A stretch of 64,000 bases of DNA from Ascaphus truei (taxonomy: Eukaryota; Chordata; Amphibia; Anura; Ascaphidae): assembly GCA_036426205.1 (NCBI GenBank), contig CM071573.1:48130874-48194873 (forward strand). Direction: 5' to 3'. A program made the translations under genes and the position numbers. Of this stretch, positions 22,353-34,039 are shown in pieces. The notes below the pieces were generated by a model that did not search any database, had not been told where the DNA came from, and saw only the letters and a list, made by a program, of their open reading frames with translations. Position 1 is the stretch's first letter, and each line of letters begins with the position of its first letter.

Positions 22353-23873
22353 AGACTGTGCCTGTGTACACACACACACACACACGCTACCCAATCACTC
22401 ACCCCCGCTCAGTACAAGGTCTGTACTGTGGGTATGAAAATATGTTTGCCTTGTGTCTATTTGATGTGTCTTATTACTGTGTTTGTATTTGTGTGTGTGT
22501 GTGTGTGTCTGTGTGGGTGTGTGTGTGTGTGGCATCCTGCCCAATGCCCAGGTACAGATGCATATTTCTTCACTGTTTGCAGATGGACCTGCAATGCATG
22601 GGAAAGCAATCTCTTGGAATGCAAAGCAATACATTTCTCTGGCAGAGTAGGGGCTACAGACTGGCATGCCGATGCTTCTTTTTATTGTTGGTCTGGCTAT
22701 AGAAACATGTTTGTGACAATCTTCTGAGCTACAGGGAACTGCAGAGCATCACTCGTCTTCCTCTCCTCGAAAGCATCACTCCACTAGCCCATCTCATTTT
22801 ATGGGCTCCAGAGAAGTGCCAGCATTCACCGGACGGTGCGATAGTGCTACCTTTAAATTGAGATATCTGAAGAGCATAACTACAGTACTGTATGTTATTC
22901 CCTTACTGGAGATCCGCAGACCATCCCTCTATGTTTATGTTTACAAATATTAACATTTTTTCACGTTTAGATAAAATATTTAATTATTCTCACTTGTCAC
23001 AATAGATAAACTGAATCTAATAATTTCGCAAATCAACATGAGTTCGGATATAAAAAGCTTTTTTTAAATTTTTTTAATGAACACGCTGCTTTGTATTTTT
23101 TTTATTTATTTAGACACTGAGAATTAATTGGGCTCTATGTATCACATTACGAATTCCACCACAAGTCGTTATTTTATCGCAACCCATGCGAATATTACTT
23201 GCAACAGTCATAATCTATGATTTAATCTAGTTTGCCCCAATTTTGGGGACAGCTGTCTGCATTGAAATGAGAGATTTACATCATGCACACACAATATAGG
23301 TTCTAAATTAATATGTATGACATTAACATAACATATTTCTTTTTAAATGGCATCCTTTCCAGACAGTATGTATGCAACATTACTTGTTAGTTGTGCTTTA
23401 CTACAACCCCCCTCCCCTCAACCCCCCCAAAAGAAAAACTTGTGGCCTTTGAACCCAGTGCTACAAAGTCAAATTTGCTTACAAAGCTGCTGTGTTGGTT
23501 TAGCTTTAACGCACTGAGCCATGCTGATTCTGTGAATATGCGTAAAATGGCTTTATCATGATGGCCCATTGTTCATTTTCTAGATTACATTTATCATATT
23601 TATAACTGGAAATATAACATATAATTAATGTATATACATTTATTGTGAAAATATATAATTGCAATCTTACCATTTTTTTAAATAAAATTGTACAGTTCAA
23701 TAGTATATGTTGTCTGCATGATACTATATATAATAAGTTCATAAACTTGTTAAGTACGTTCTGTGATGTATACTGTAAATGTGGCATTAGACGTATAATA
23801 CACATGTAAAGAGTAATTCAATAAAACATTATATATGTAAATAAAACAAATTAGCCACCACCACTATTGTTGG
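22353..23873. other. Intergenic sequence 5' of the A2M-family gene
   Basis: A CA repeat (22370-22386), a TG repeat (about 22490-22532) and otherwise AT-rich sequence. No exon, RNA gene or defined element was recognised. Confidence 0.5.
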
Positions 23874-23875
23874 TA

Positions 23876-25620
23876 CAGCTAAACCCCGTTATAACGTGGT
23901 CCTCGGGGTCCACCCCGAGACCACCGCGTTACTAACGGGGTCGCGCTAATTTAAAAAAAAAAAAATGGCCGCCGCATCAGTGCATATTTACCCCCGCTGT
24001 CTCTGCTTCCCCCTGTCAACCGCGTGACAGAGATGGGAGGATTCCCCTCCTCCGGCTTCCGCTTCCCCTGTCACAACGCGGGACAGGAGATGGGAGGGAT
24101 TCCCCTCTGGTCCGGCTCCCCCCCGCCGCAGCACAGCTCCCGGCAAAGCAGCAAGAACTTCAGAGCTTCGATCGAGCACTGGCGCCCCCCAGCTGCTCCT
24201 CTTGGCCTGGTCTGACTACTCCCGGGTGTCCCCTAGAGGATCGAAGACGTGAGAGGCACTCAGACACCACCTCCACAACCCTGAAAGTTCCGCGAGAGCT
24301 GCACTCCTGACGATTTCTCGTCTCCCCTCTGGCTGGAGAGGAGAGGCACCTCCCCAATGGTACCACCCCCGACTGCCCCCAACACCCGCAGCTACTATGG
24401 CTCTCTCCCCCCGCCCACCTTCTCGCTGCCGCGGCTCTGAGGGCCCTCTACGAGGGAGGGGTGCCTCTACCGCTGCCCCCCCCCACTTTTACAGCGAGTC
24501 TGGCTTCTCTGAGCTCACCCATCCCTGCCCCTTACTATCTCCCCCGTGCCCTCCCCGCTATCCCCCCCGTGCCCTCCCCGCTATCCCCTCCCGCCCCTCT
24601 GGGCCGTTCACTTCCTCACCCGGTGAAGCCCCGGGCCTCTCCCCGAGCCTAGGGAGGGGATCCGGGAGGAGGCCGCCTTCGGCGTGAGTGCCGGTTGTGT
24701 CGCGCCTCAGGGGGATGGGAATATGCCAGATAGGGAGCTCTTACCCCTGTCTTCGGGCGCGGGGGGGTGGGGGCGGTGCCGGGGACGGGAGGCGCTGGTG
24801 GCCGTCCCCGAGGGGGGAGGCTGGGGTTGCTGTCCCTTTGGCCACCCGTGTCAGCGGAGCGGACGGCGCGTCCATGCGGCTCCATGGAAGGGGGGACGTC
24901 ACGTGGCCTGCGGTGGAGACTCCCGTGGCGACCTCAGCTGTCAGGTCTGTTGTCCTCCCATCTTCTTGAGGGCTCGTGGTCCGTGGGCCGAGAACCTTGG
25001 GGGACTGCTGTTTCTCTCGGGTGGCCGCTTTGCTTCTTGCCCCCCCCCCCCGCGCTGCACCGGGCCATCCCTCCAGCCCCCGCAGCATCGGGGGCACCCG
25101 CAGCCATCATCCCCCTCCACCGCAGCACCACCCCCACCGGCACGCCCCCCCCCCCCTTCCTGCAGCCACATGCCTCACCAATCATCCCCAAGGTAAGGCT
25201 GATTTATGTATATGTGTGTGTGTGTAGTGTGTGCAGTGTGCAGTGTGTGCAGTGTTAGCAATGAGCAGTGTGTGTGCAGTGTGTGTGCAGTGTGAGCAAT
25301 GAGCAGTGTGTCAGTGTGTGTCAGTGTGAGCAGTGTGAGCAATGAGCAGTGTGTCAGTGTGTGCAATGAGCAGTGTGTGTGCAGTGTGCAGTGTGAGCAA
25401 TGAGCAGTGATTGTGTGCAGTGTGTGTGCAGTGTGAGCAATGAGCAGTGTGTGTGCAGTGAGTGTGTGCAGTGTGTGCAGTGTGCAAAAAAAAAAAAAAA
25501 ATTTTTTTAAAAATTAAAAAAAAATTTTTTTTTTTTTTTTTTTTTAAACGGGAGCCACGGGAAAACCGCGTTATAACCGAATCGCGGTATAGCGAGGCGC
25601 GTTATAACGGGGTTTAGCTG
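23876..25620. mobile_element. Tc1/mariner-like (pogo/Tigger-type) non-autonomous element with a CpG-rich core
   Basis: Perfect 21-base inverted ends (23876-23896 and 25600-25620, starting CAGCTAAACCCCGTTATAA) are flanked by TA on each side. TA duplications and a CAG start fit Tc1/mariner, particularly pogo-like, families. The core (about 23930-25200) is very GC- and CpG-rich and ends at AAG|GTAAGG, resembling a splice donor (25190-25197). It is followed by a CAGTGTGTG-type array (25208-25487) and an A/T tract. No transposase. A second copy starts at 63218 and an end fragment is at 8673-8751. Confidence 0.88.
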
Positions 25621-25794
25621 TATATGTTTTCAGCTTTCTCTTTTTCAAGAATACATAATTTTTCACTTGTTAGACACTTGCTGCTTGCTCAACACCACTA
25701 TTCATACATGTGTGTGTTAAATAAAATAATAGATTACATTTATGAAACTGTATATTTATTGTATGGCCAAACATTTTAGTTAAATAATTCGTTT

Positions 25795-26300
25795 TTGTCA
25801 TCAATAAATTATCTAAATGCTGTTGGAGATCCGATGGGATCAGGCCGGTGGGATGTAGGCGGGCACACTAATCATCTGGAAAAGAGGGCAGATTCATCTG
25901 CTGCAGCGGTAGACGAATTGGATGCCAAACTCTCAGAACTCAAGACCTCCATCAATGGCATCCTGGAGAGGCAGGTAGAGACTGAAAACAGGGTCAGGAG
26001 GAACAACATACGAGTCATGGCCATTCGTTGAAGAGTTTATACAGTACTTAGCTGGTTCAGCTCCGTGCTGCCAAATCTATTGACAGATACATTTTTGATG
26101 CACCATTGCCACAGGGCCCTGTGCCTGAAACCGTGTGCTGGAGAGAAGGCCATAGATGGGGTTCTGCGGCTACACTTCATCAAGGTCAAACTCATGCAGA
26201 AAATATGAACCATCCCCAAAATCATAGTGGAGGTCACTCAAATAATGGTGTTCCAGGACGTTGTCCCAACATATAATATGAGCATTCCTCCACATCACAG
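25795..26300 (+). pseudogene. L1-like ORF1 fragment, frame-broken
   Basis: The plus-strand frame from 25795 gives a coiled-coil-like DELDAKLSELKTSINGILE followed by ENRVRRNNIRVMAI, the ENR-RRNN-R signature before the RNA-recognition domain of L1 ORF1 proteins. A stop follows at about 26029. Fragments such as VVFQDV continue in other frames. It is a dead retrotransposon remnant; the boundaries are approximate. Confidence 0.6.
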
Positions 26301-26660
26301 ATCCAGGCACAATAACCTTCACATTAAAAATATCCCAGAGGATGCAGAACATGCAGATATATCCAATTTTATCTTGAATTGTTTTCAGACATTCCTCCCT
26401 GACACAGCAAAAGAGGAATTTCTAATGGACCGTGAACATTGTGTACAGCGATTCAGAGGTCTGAACAAGGACTCAGAGATGCTCTGGTCAAATGCATTAT
26501 TACAAAACCAAGGAAACAATTCGAAATACTATCTATCAGGATGTATGGAACCTTCAGAGACCATACTGAACCTGAATTATCTGTGCACCCCTACAGGTGT
26601 ACGAGGAGTACTGCAGTAAGGAACCGTGACAGTACTCACTCTAGGCCTCACTCTACCACC
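26301..26660 (+). pseudogene. Second L1/Tx1-like ORF1 fragment, frame-broken
   Basis: It reads RHNNLHIKNIPEDAEHADI and then MDREHCVQRF, matching the NNLRI.GIPE and IDRAHR blocks of L1/Tx1 ORF1 proteins. The continuing similarity moves to another frame after about 26470. Having two NN(I/L) signatures in 800 bases suggests two separate fragments side by side. Confidence 0.55.
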
Positions 26661-27484
26661 AGGTTTTCGAGGTGTGTAACGTGAAAACTGGAGATCAAGT
26701 GTGGAACCTGAGTGGCCAACTCCCATGACTTTCGCTGTAGCCTGTAACCTGCCAAATACACCAAATAAAAAAGTTGTCTCCCCCCTACACTTGGAATCCT
26801 GGATGTTCCAAACCTCAAATTCCAAACTAACATTTAAGACCACAGGCTCCGGGGGGGTGGGGGGGTGGAGGGCGGGAATGGTTATCTTTAGTTCTGTTTG
26901 TTTATCAGCACGGTTATTGAAATCCAATCAACTTTGGCCTTGTTCTTCTAATTGAATATAATGTTCATTAGTAGGAGAAACAATGTGGGCATCAAAAACA
27001 GGCACTACCTTTGGAGCCATAAGGTCTCTTCCAAGATACTACAGTATTATATTGCTTTCTTTGTTCCAGGGAAAGAAGAACAGAGATACCCGCTCAACCT
27101 ATGTGGTGCACTCTTTTGTAGATGTAACGTTGCTCATCTCTGAATAGAAAGCGCAGGGCTGAGGTAAGGGTATAAGATCACCGAACAGAGCCAGGGGACA
27201 GAGTCCTGTTAGAGTAGTCGTGACCCAGGCAGAGGTGAAAGCAGGCGGCACAGGAGCGGTGGTTGGGGGAACAGGCTGAGGTCAGCAACAGGGAATCCAA
27301 AAGAACAGGGAAAATGTCCAATTGTAGAGCGATTATGGAGCTTCTCTTCGAAGTAACATTGCCTAATTAATGTGGGAACTTTCTACTTGTGGGGCTGAGA
27401 CTTCAATAAGAAACTACTCTATACTCTGATTACCTTGAGAATTAACCAATTAAGAAGCAGTTTTCCATTAAAAGACTCTAATAC

Positions 27485-28359
27485 ACTCAAATTATCTAAA
27501 TTTGTACCAGGGTCCTCCTCATTGTGCCCTAAACAATGTGGAGGAACAGCTGACCTGTTACATATGCTGTGGTCTTGCCCGCTGATATACCCGCTATGGG
27601 AAAAGATCAGAAATTGGATCCAGAGAGTATTCGATCTCACTATTCCCCCAGACCCGTGGCTGTTTCTCATGAACAGACCACTAAAGGGCCTATCAAAATC
27701 ACACAATAAACTAATTGCACATTTTGCTCTAGCTACACGGTGTGAGATCGCAGCACTATGGAAACGCCCCGATATTCCAATTACCCCAAAGATTCGGAAT
27801 CGTATTTGGTTTATCTGCCAGATGGAAAAGTTAACGAGCTTAGTTAACGACACTGGCGACAATTATCTAAAAGTCTGGGCCCCCTGGCTTGCCCAAACAG
27901 ACATCCCTGGGGTAGAGCGTAACACAATTTGGCTATAATAGTAGTAAGTGCGTTCTTCTTCGGGGGCATGAAAACCAACTCCACACCTAGAACCTCACAC
28001 TCCTTACGCCCAATCACCGAAAGGCCTCGCTAGTTGATACACAGTCCTCACGCCGTCCCGGTGTTCCCCGGAGGCAGATGTATTCTTATCCTTGGATACC
28101 CCCTCCCTCCCTCCCTCCCCCCCCCCCCCCCCCCCTCCCCCCCCCCCCCCCTCCTTTTTTTTTTTTTTTAAACAATTATTATTTACCCCAGTACCTTACA
28201 GTACACATGATGATTCCCACTCACGTGGTTAAGTAGGGCTCAAAAAGCTACGTGAGTTTGTTATGCCTTTGTTATTGTATATGCTATGCTAAATATGCAC
28301 CTGGTGTCTTTTTTTATGTATATCATGCATTTATGTATAATAAAATACAAGTTATAAAA
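27485..28359 (+). mobile_element. 5'-truncated L1/Tx1-like LINE copy with 15-base target duplication
   Basis: The direct repeat AAAAGACTCTAATAC flanks the copy (27470-27484 and 28360-28374). The frame to the stop at 27936-27938 encodes the C-terminus of an L1-type ORF2, including CGGTADLLHMLWSCPLI and WAPWL. The 3' UTR has a long C tract (about 28108-28152), an AATAAA signal at 28339-28344 and a short A tail. The open frame visible upstream of 27485 belongs to the target and is fused by chance. The near-intact frame and clean duplication suggest a fairly young insertion. Confidence 0.85.
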
Positions 28360-28609
28360 AAAAGACTCTAATACTGGATAAATAATGAGATACAATCCAA
28401 CATGACATTCTAACACTTTATTTATTGTAGAGGTTCCCTTGCATTTTGTATATAATGTACCCACAATCACCATGCAATCTATATAGTAATGATTTATTTA
28501 TATTCTAGCATAACATCCGTATATAATGGAATCAGACATTTGGTGGCAGCCATCTCACCGTGACCAAGTCACTGGTGGCATTTGGCCACAGTCTCGGCCA
28601 CAGCCATTT

Positions 28610-28890
28610 CGCCAATTAGGTCAGTTAACTTAAGGGGTTTTAGCGGTTAGGGTAGAGAGTTAAGGATAGGGGTTTTAGGGTAAGGGGTTAGGTGTTTATG
28701 GTAGGGAATTGGGGTAAGGGGTTAAGGTTTTTAGGGTAGGGTTCTAAGGTAAGGGTTTTAAGATAAGGCATTGAGGGTAAGGGCTTAAGGTAAGTGGTTA
28801 TAGGGTAAGGGGTTAAGGTTTTTAGGGTAGGAGGTAGCGTTAGTATTAGGGGTTAAGATTAGAGATTTTTAGGGTAAGGGTAAAGTTTGG
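28610..28890 (+). repeat. Degenerate TTAGGG-like array
   Basis: About 280 bases of GGGGTTAGGG, TTTTAGGGTAAGGGG and related words. The pattern is telomere-like but without perfect TTAGGG tandem runs. Similar motifs dominate 47785-49370. Confidence 0.7.
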
Positions 28891-29599
28891 TGGCTTACCT
28901 GCAGCAAGGTGAGTGGTGGTTAAGCTGTGGCGGTGAGCAAAAAGGTCTCGGCCAAATGTTCTAGACCGCTATATGATGGGTATTCACTTTGATTACTCTC
29001 TCCAATTTTTACTTGTGCATGTTCGGTCCTGAGCAGGCCCCTGCGCATTGCCTCAGTGGTGCCTCCTCCCAGTTTTTTGATGCTGGGATATGTAGGCTAA
29101 TGGGAAACCTCAGGCTAATGTAGTGTGTCTAGGAGGGAGAAGAGATGGGGACAGATTAAGCTGTCCTGATATTAATCTGATACAAAGGTTATCTGCGACA
29201 GAGCTGAACATGGTTACATTACTGCTGCACTCTTAATCTTACACGCAATCATTTTCTAAAACTCACATGTAAGATATGTAAATATATGGTTGGAAATATA
29301 TATGTCTTTATAAGTATGCGGGGGAGGTAATATTACTTAAAAAACTAGGCATTGCTTCAATACTATTTGCATGGTTGAGGTTTTACTGATTGATTCATTC
29401 CCTTTCCTGGACCTTCCTTAACCATCTCCTAGACCTGTTATAGAGAAGAAGATAAGCAGAAAAGAAACAAGATCTACTCACCTGGGCCTCCTCCCTAAGC
29501 AATTGAGGATCGTGGACTTCTCCGCATCAAACTGATGAGGATTATTGCATTGTGGGTCAAGAGTTGGTGAGCAGTTGGATGAGGAGGAAGAATCTTCGT

Positions 29600-30004
29600 C
29601 CCAGCAAAGGTAAGAAACACATTGCTTGTATTTTATTTAATTGTGTATTTTTTTGTTAGAATGCACATTGATTGGCATTGTGTTTCTGTGCCCTTTTAAG
29701 GATATAGATAACCACATTAACAATCAATGCATTGTTTGACAAATGTTTGTTTTTATTTAATTGTAATGTATTTTATTTTTTTTATTGTTTTTTTTATTAC
29801 AGAATCTGCGAGTTGCAGCCGTGATGTGAATTGCAGAGCAACCTGAATCGCTCTATTTGTTTTTCTAAGCGGGAGAGCTACCGATCAAGAAGAAGCCATT
29901 TCGTAGAGAGTTTGGCATGTTATCGAAGCTCTCTGGAAACCGTAGCTACACATGCAAACTCGCTAAAAACTAAGTCACCTATCAAAGTTTACTGAATAGG
30001 CCCC
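29600..30004. mobile_element. Right-end fragment of the GGGGCCTATTCAG repeat family
   Basis: It ends CAAAGTTTACTGAATAGGCCCC (from about 29983), like the right ends near 17106 and 32702. It shares TTTTATTTAATTGTGTATTT with the segment at 31918-32702. The left boundary is unclear. Confidence 0.5.
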
Positions 30005-30046
30005 CTAAAGTCAGAAGGGATGGAGGCATTCTATCAGAATTATAAG

Positions 30047-30862
30047 TGTAGCGGACATGTAAAATGGCTACAGTCATCTCTCCTGCTGACAGTAAGGCCT
30101 GGTAAGTTGTGGGCATGCCAGCAGTAATTATGGAGGTTTGCCCTCACACCCTGGTGGGGTGCCCTGTGTATGGATGGGACTGGTCACATGCTCTGACTCC
30201 ATGGTTAGTGATGTCAGAGGTGTGTCAGCCTCAGAAGTTACATAAGGCACAGCACTGTTTTCTAAAGTTAGTTGAGGAAGGAGTTCCAAGTCTAGCAGGA
30301 GTGCTAGAGGAGTAGTCTGAGAGGAGTTCAAGTTCTGCCAGAGTGTTAGTTATGTTATAGTAACTCCAGAGGAGACTGTGTCCAGGGACCTGGCACAGGG
30401 CAGTGATCCCTGCGGGGATAGGGAATCCCTATTAAGGAGAGAATCACCTTTGAAGGGAAGCAGAGTGAATAATCATGAGAGGCTAGATCTCAACTGCGAG
30501 GGGCAGCTAGCCCACATCACTCAATAAAGATGTGTTCATTCAGAAACCCTCTCGTGTACATGTGTGGAGTGAATGTACAGAGAGGAGCACCACGGAGGAG
30601 TTCCTCAACAGGATCATCCCCTTGCGGACGCAGGGACCCTGGTGAGGTGGAGGCGCTGCACTGGAACTAGGTGAGACTCAGCACACTACCTCAGCTGCCT
30701 GTCTGGACGGGTCCTCCCCACACACCATCATGCGGGAGACTCAGGAGTCCTGTTGCCAACAGGTGCACCACCAGACACTACCACACTGTAATGGGGGCCG
30801 GTTAGACCACAGGGGCCAATGTGATATTGGGTGGGTCAGGCCGGGCCAGAAACACCGTTACA
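30047..30862 (+). mobile_element. Solo LTR inserted in the LINE (4-base duplication TAAG)
   Basis: 816 bases from TGTAGCGGAC to CCGTTACA: TG...CA ends, short inverted termini and TAAG on each side (30043-30046, 30863-30866). AATAAA at 30523-30528 suggests plus-strand orientation. Removing it restores LINE reading through NYKECNK. The duplication length fits Ty3/gypsy-type integration. No internal coding region remains. Confidence 0.82.
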
Positions 30863-30981
30863 TAAGGAATGTAACAAAAGTTGCAAAAGGGCAAACAAAT
30901 TAGCAAAAATTGATAAAAATGGATAATGAAAAAAGGATTTCAATAGAAAGTAAGATCAACCCTAAAAATGTCTTTGTGTAC

Positions 30982-31505
30982 TGTGACGGATATAAGGGAA
31001 TTGTAGAGGAGGGTGTATATATTGGCCCTCAATTATTGCAGGAGTTCTGCTATAATTAAGCCACAGGGAGATGCAGTGTATAGTCTGTGGTTTATTGTGC
31101 CTCCTATTGGTCCCTGGGGCGGAGCACGTGGAGAGTAGGGTGGGTCAGTGCTCCACTCCATGTTTTGGAGATTTGCCAAGTGGAGTCCAGACCGGGGCTT
31201 CTAGCTCCCCCTAGTTTCACTTGGCTGCAGCTGCTGATTGAGAGGTAGCTGTGAGCAGAGCAAGGCAGACCAATATTTTCAAAGAAGCTAGTACTCAGAG
31301 AGCTGTTTTGTGCTCAGTGGAGCACAGATTTTTGTTTGTTTGATTTATTCATGTTATCTGCTGTAACATTTGGATGGCAAAATAAACAGGCCAAAGCTTT
31401 ATTTTTCATCTCTGTGTCAGAAGACTGTCTCGTCTATCTGGAAGGCTGTGTGAAAGTGGTGAGCCCTGGACAAAAGATACACAGTAAAAGGGTACTTTTG
31501 TCACA
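30982..31505 (+). mobile_element. Second solo LTR inserted in the LINE (4-base duplication GTAC)
   Basis: 524 bases from TGTGACGG to TTGTCACA, with GTAC at 30978-30981 and 31506-31509. AATAAA lies at 31381-31386. Removing it rejoins the LINE codons for FVYLNN in frame. Reading it as a TA-flanked MITE with CTGTGAC ends is possible but less likely given the LTR-like terminus and signal. Confidence 0.75.
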
Positions 31506-31915
31506 GTACCTTAATAACAAAAAAATATAGGACACTTTCAGTGTGAGATGGGAGGCAGATTAATGGAGATAAGGAAAAAGTAGAGGTATTAAAAAAAAAT
31601 ATTTGCCTCTGTATTTACCAAGGAAGAATCAATTGCAATAGTAGTACCACAGGAGGAAGCTACAACCTCTATATTAACGAACAATTGGTTAAACGAGGAA
31701 GAAGTTCATAGGCGGCTTGATAAAATGTAAGTAAATAAGGCACGTGGCCCCAATGGCATACATCCAAGAGTTCTTAAGGAGTTAAGTTCAGTAATAGCCA
31801 AACCATTACATTTAATATTCAAGGACTCAATTTCCACAGGCATTGTACAACAAGATTGGCGTAAAGCAGACGAGGTGCCTATATTTAAAAAGTGAGTTAG
31901 ATCACGACCGGGAAA

Positions 31916-32819
31916 TTATTTGTTTTCTTTTGTATATTTGGTTCTTGTTTTTATTTAATTGTTTTGTATTTTTGATGCTTGTTTTTATTTAATTGTTGTG
32001 TATTTTTGGTGCTTGTTTTATTTAATTGTTGTGCATTTTTGGTGCTTGTTTTTTTTAATTATTGTGTATTATTGATGCTTGGTTTTTATTTATTTATTTC
32101 TAAGGTAATGTAAGGGTTAAATCCTCCCGCTACCCTCTCGGTATGCACAAACACCCACCATGGGCCAAATACCACCTTCACCCACCCCCACTACACCCAA
32201 TACACCGGGCACTGGTGTTTAACCCCTTCATTACCTTAGCGGTTAGCTTCTAAGGTAATGAAGGTGCCTGTAAATGTATTTCTATTACATAGGATGTAAG
32301 CAGGGGGTCTCCGGAGCTGGTATTAATGTGTATCAGCTCCGGAGACTCCCGGCTTCAATCCGATGTAATAAAAATACAATTCTAAGTCCTACTCGCAAAT
32401 CCCATCTCGCCACCCTTGGGGTGGTGAAATGAAATCTGTGATAAACTGGCTAGTTCAGAGCCTCAATGAGATTATCAGAGCTACTACAATAGGGTGATTT
32501 TATAAAAATGGTGGTGATCTGGAGCTGTTTTTCAGCTCCCGCTCGGTGTGTTTGAGCAGGCTCTTTATCGCTCAGAGAGATGCACTTCCTGAACGAATTT
32601 GGCAGGTTATCAGAGATTTCTGAATAGTAAACTTGCCAAATCATTTGAGAAGTGTTCAAAATCCTCGATGAGTTAGTTATCGAAGTTTATAGAATAGGCC
32701 CCATAGTGTTTTTCTTGGTGCTTATTCCTCAGGACTATATATATATAGATATAATCTATATTATATTTTATATATTATATATTATATATGATATGATATA
32801 GATATATATACACACAGTT
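31916..32819. mobile_element. Repeat segment replacing the LINE reverse transcriptase core
   Basis: It holds a tandem array with a period of about 36 bases (TTGGTGCTTGTTTTTATTTA-like, 31930-32095), the CATTACCTTAGCGGTTAGC inverted unit (about 32100-32262), and an end CGAAGTTTATAGAATAGGCCCC (to about 32702) of the GGGGCCTATTC family. A TA-rich microsatellite follows (about 32737-32812). No target duplication was identified. Confidence 0.55.
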
Positions 32820-33482
32820 ATGCGTAACTAGAGAGAGTGCAGAGAAGAGCCACCAAATTAATAAAGGGGATGGGCATTCTAACTTTTGAAGAGAGGCTTG
32901 CTAAATTAGGTTTATTTACATTAGAAAAGAGGCGTCTAAGAGGGGATATGATAACTATATACAAATATATTCATGGACAATACAAGGAGCTTTCAAAAGA
33001 ACTATTTATCCCACGGGCAGTACAAAGGACTAGGGCCATCCCTTAAGGTTGGAGGAAAGGAAATTTCACCAGCAACAAAGGAAAGGGTTCTTTACAGTAA
33101 GGGCAGTTAAAATGTGGAATTCATTACCCATGGAGACTGTGATGGCAGATACAATAGATTTGTTCAAAAATGGTTGGACATCTTTTTAGATGGGAAAGGT
33201 ATACAGGGATATACCAAATAAGTATACATGTAGGGTGACCATTCGTCCCGTTTTTCCCGGGACAGTCCCGTTTTTCCCGGGACAGTCCCGTTTTTTTGTG
33301 TGCTGTACCGGTTGCCTGACTGTCCCGGGAATGTCCCGTTTTTTTGTGTCGGCGGCGGGGGGGGGGGGGGGGGGGGGGGGGGCGGTGCACGGCGGCGGGA
33401 AGGAAGAGGATGCAGAGCAGCCCGGCAAGTATTTTTTCTTACTGCCAGGGGTTGGGCTTCTGCAGAAACGTGCTGGGCTGCA

Positions 33483-33671
33483 GGGGATTGGATAGAGAAT
33501 GCCGGGGGGTGGGGCTTTAGAAGGTCGGGCCGTAGGGGATTGGATGGAGTATCAGGGGGGCGGGTCTTTAGAAGGCCGGGCCGCAGGGGATTGGATGGAG
33601 TATCCGGGGGGAGGGGCTTTAGAAGGCCGGGCTGTAGGGGATTGGATGGAGTATCCGGGGGGCGGGTCTTT
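33483..33671 (+). repeat. 51-53-base tandem array, about 3.7 units
   Basis: Units contain GGGGATTGGATGGAGTAT and GGGTCTTTAGAAGGCCGGG. GGATTGGA starts at 33485, 33538, 33589 and 33640. It lies in the CpG-rich part of the hAT-like element and creates long spurious ORFs. Confidence 0.85.
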
Positions 33672-34039
33672 GCCTCTCCCCGGCACTCTGGCCCTCCCTC
33701 TGGCTCATCGGCAACCCAGCTCTCTCACCCGACACCCCCTGGATCACCCCATGGTCCCCCCGGCTCCCGGCGGCCCCCTACGCTTCCCCCGGAAACCCGG
33801 GCTCTCCTTCAATCCACCGGTCTCCCCCTCACACTCCCCTGGCACCCCGGCACCCCCCCTCGCTTAGCCAGCAACCAGCTCTCTCCCTCCACCCTCAGAA
33901 GCACTCACCAGGTCGACGCAGCCGCCGAGGTAGGCATAGGGTGGGGGGGGGGGGGGAGAGGGAGGATATGTGCTAGGGAGGATTGCAGGGGGAGATATGG
34001 GAGTGGGGGGCGGTGGAGGCAGGCTGCTTCTGCCTGTAA

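Noticed and set aside
24397..25258. Overlapping open frames on both strands in a CpG-rich block, looking like a gene with a CpG island
   Set aside because: The block lies between perfect transposon ends with TA duplications, and the frames are low complexity. Kept only as a finding about element architecture.
26927..27469. Coding sequence linking the ORF1 fragments with the L1 copy
   Set aside because: No L1 similarity was seen in this gap, and the target duplication separates the two.
27435..27484. Start of the L1 ORF at the ATG at 27435
   Set aside because: The 15-base target duplication shows that the element begins at 27485. The upstream frame is target DNA.
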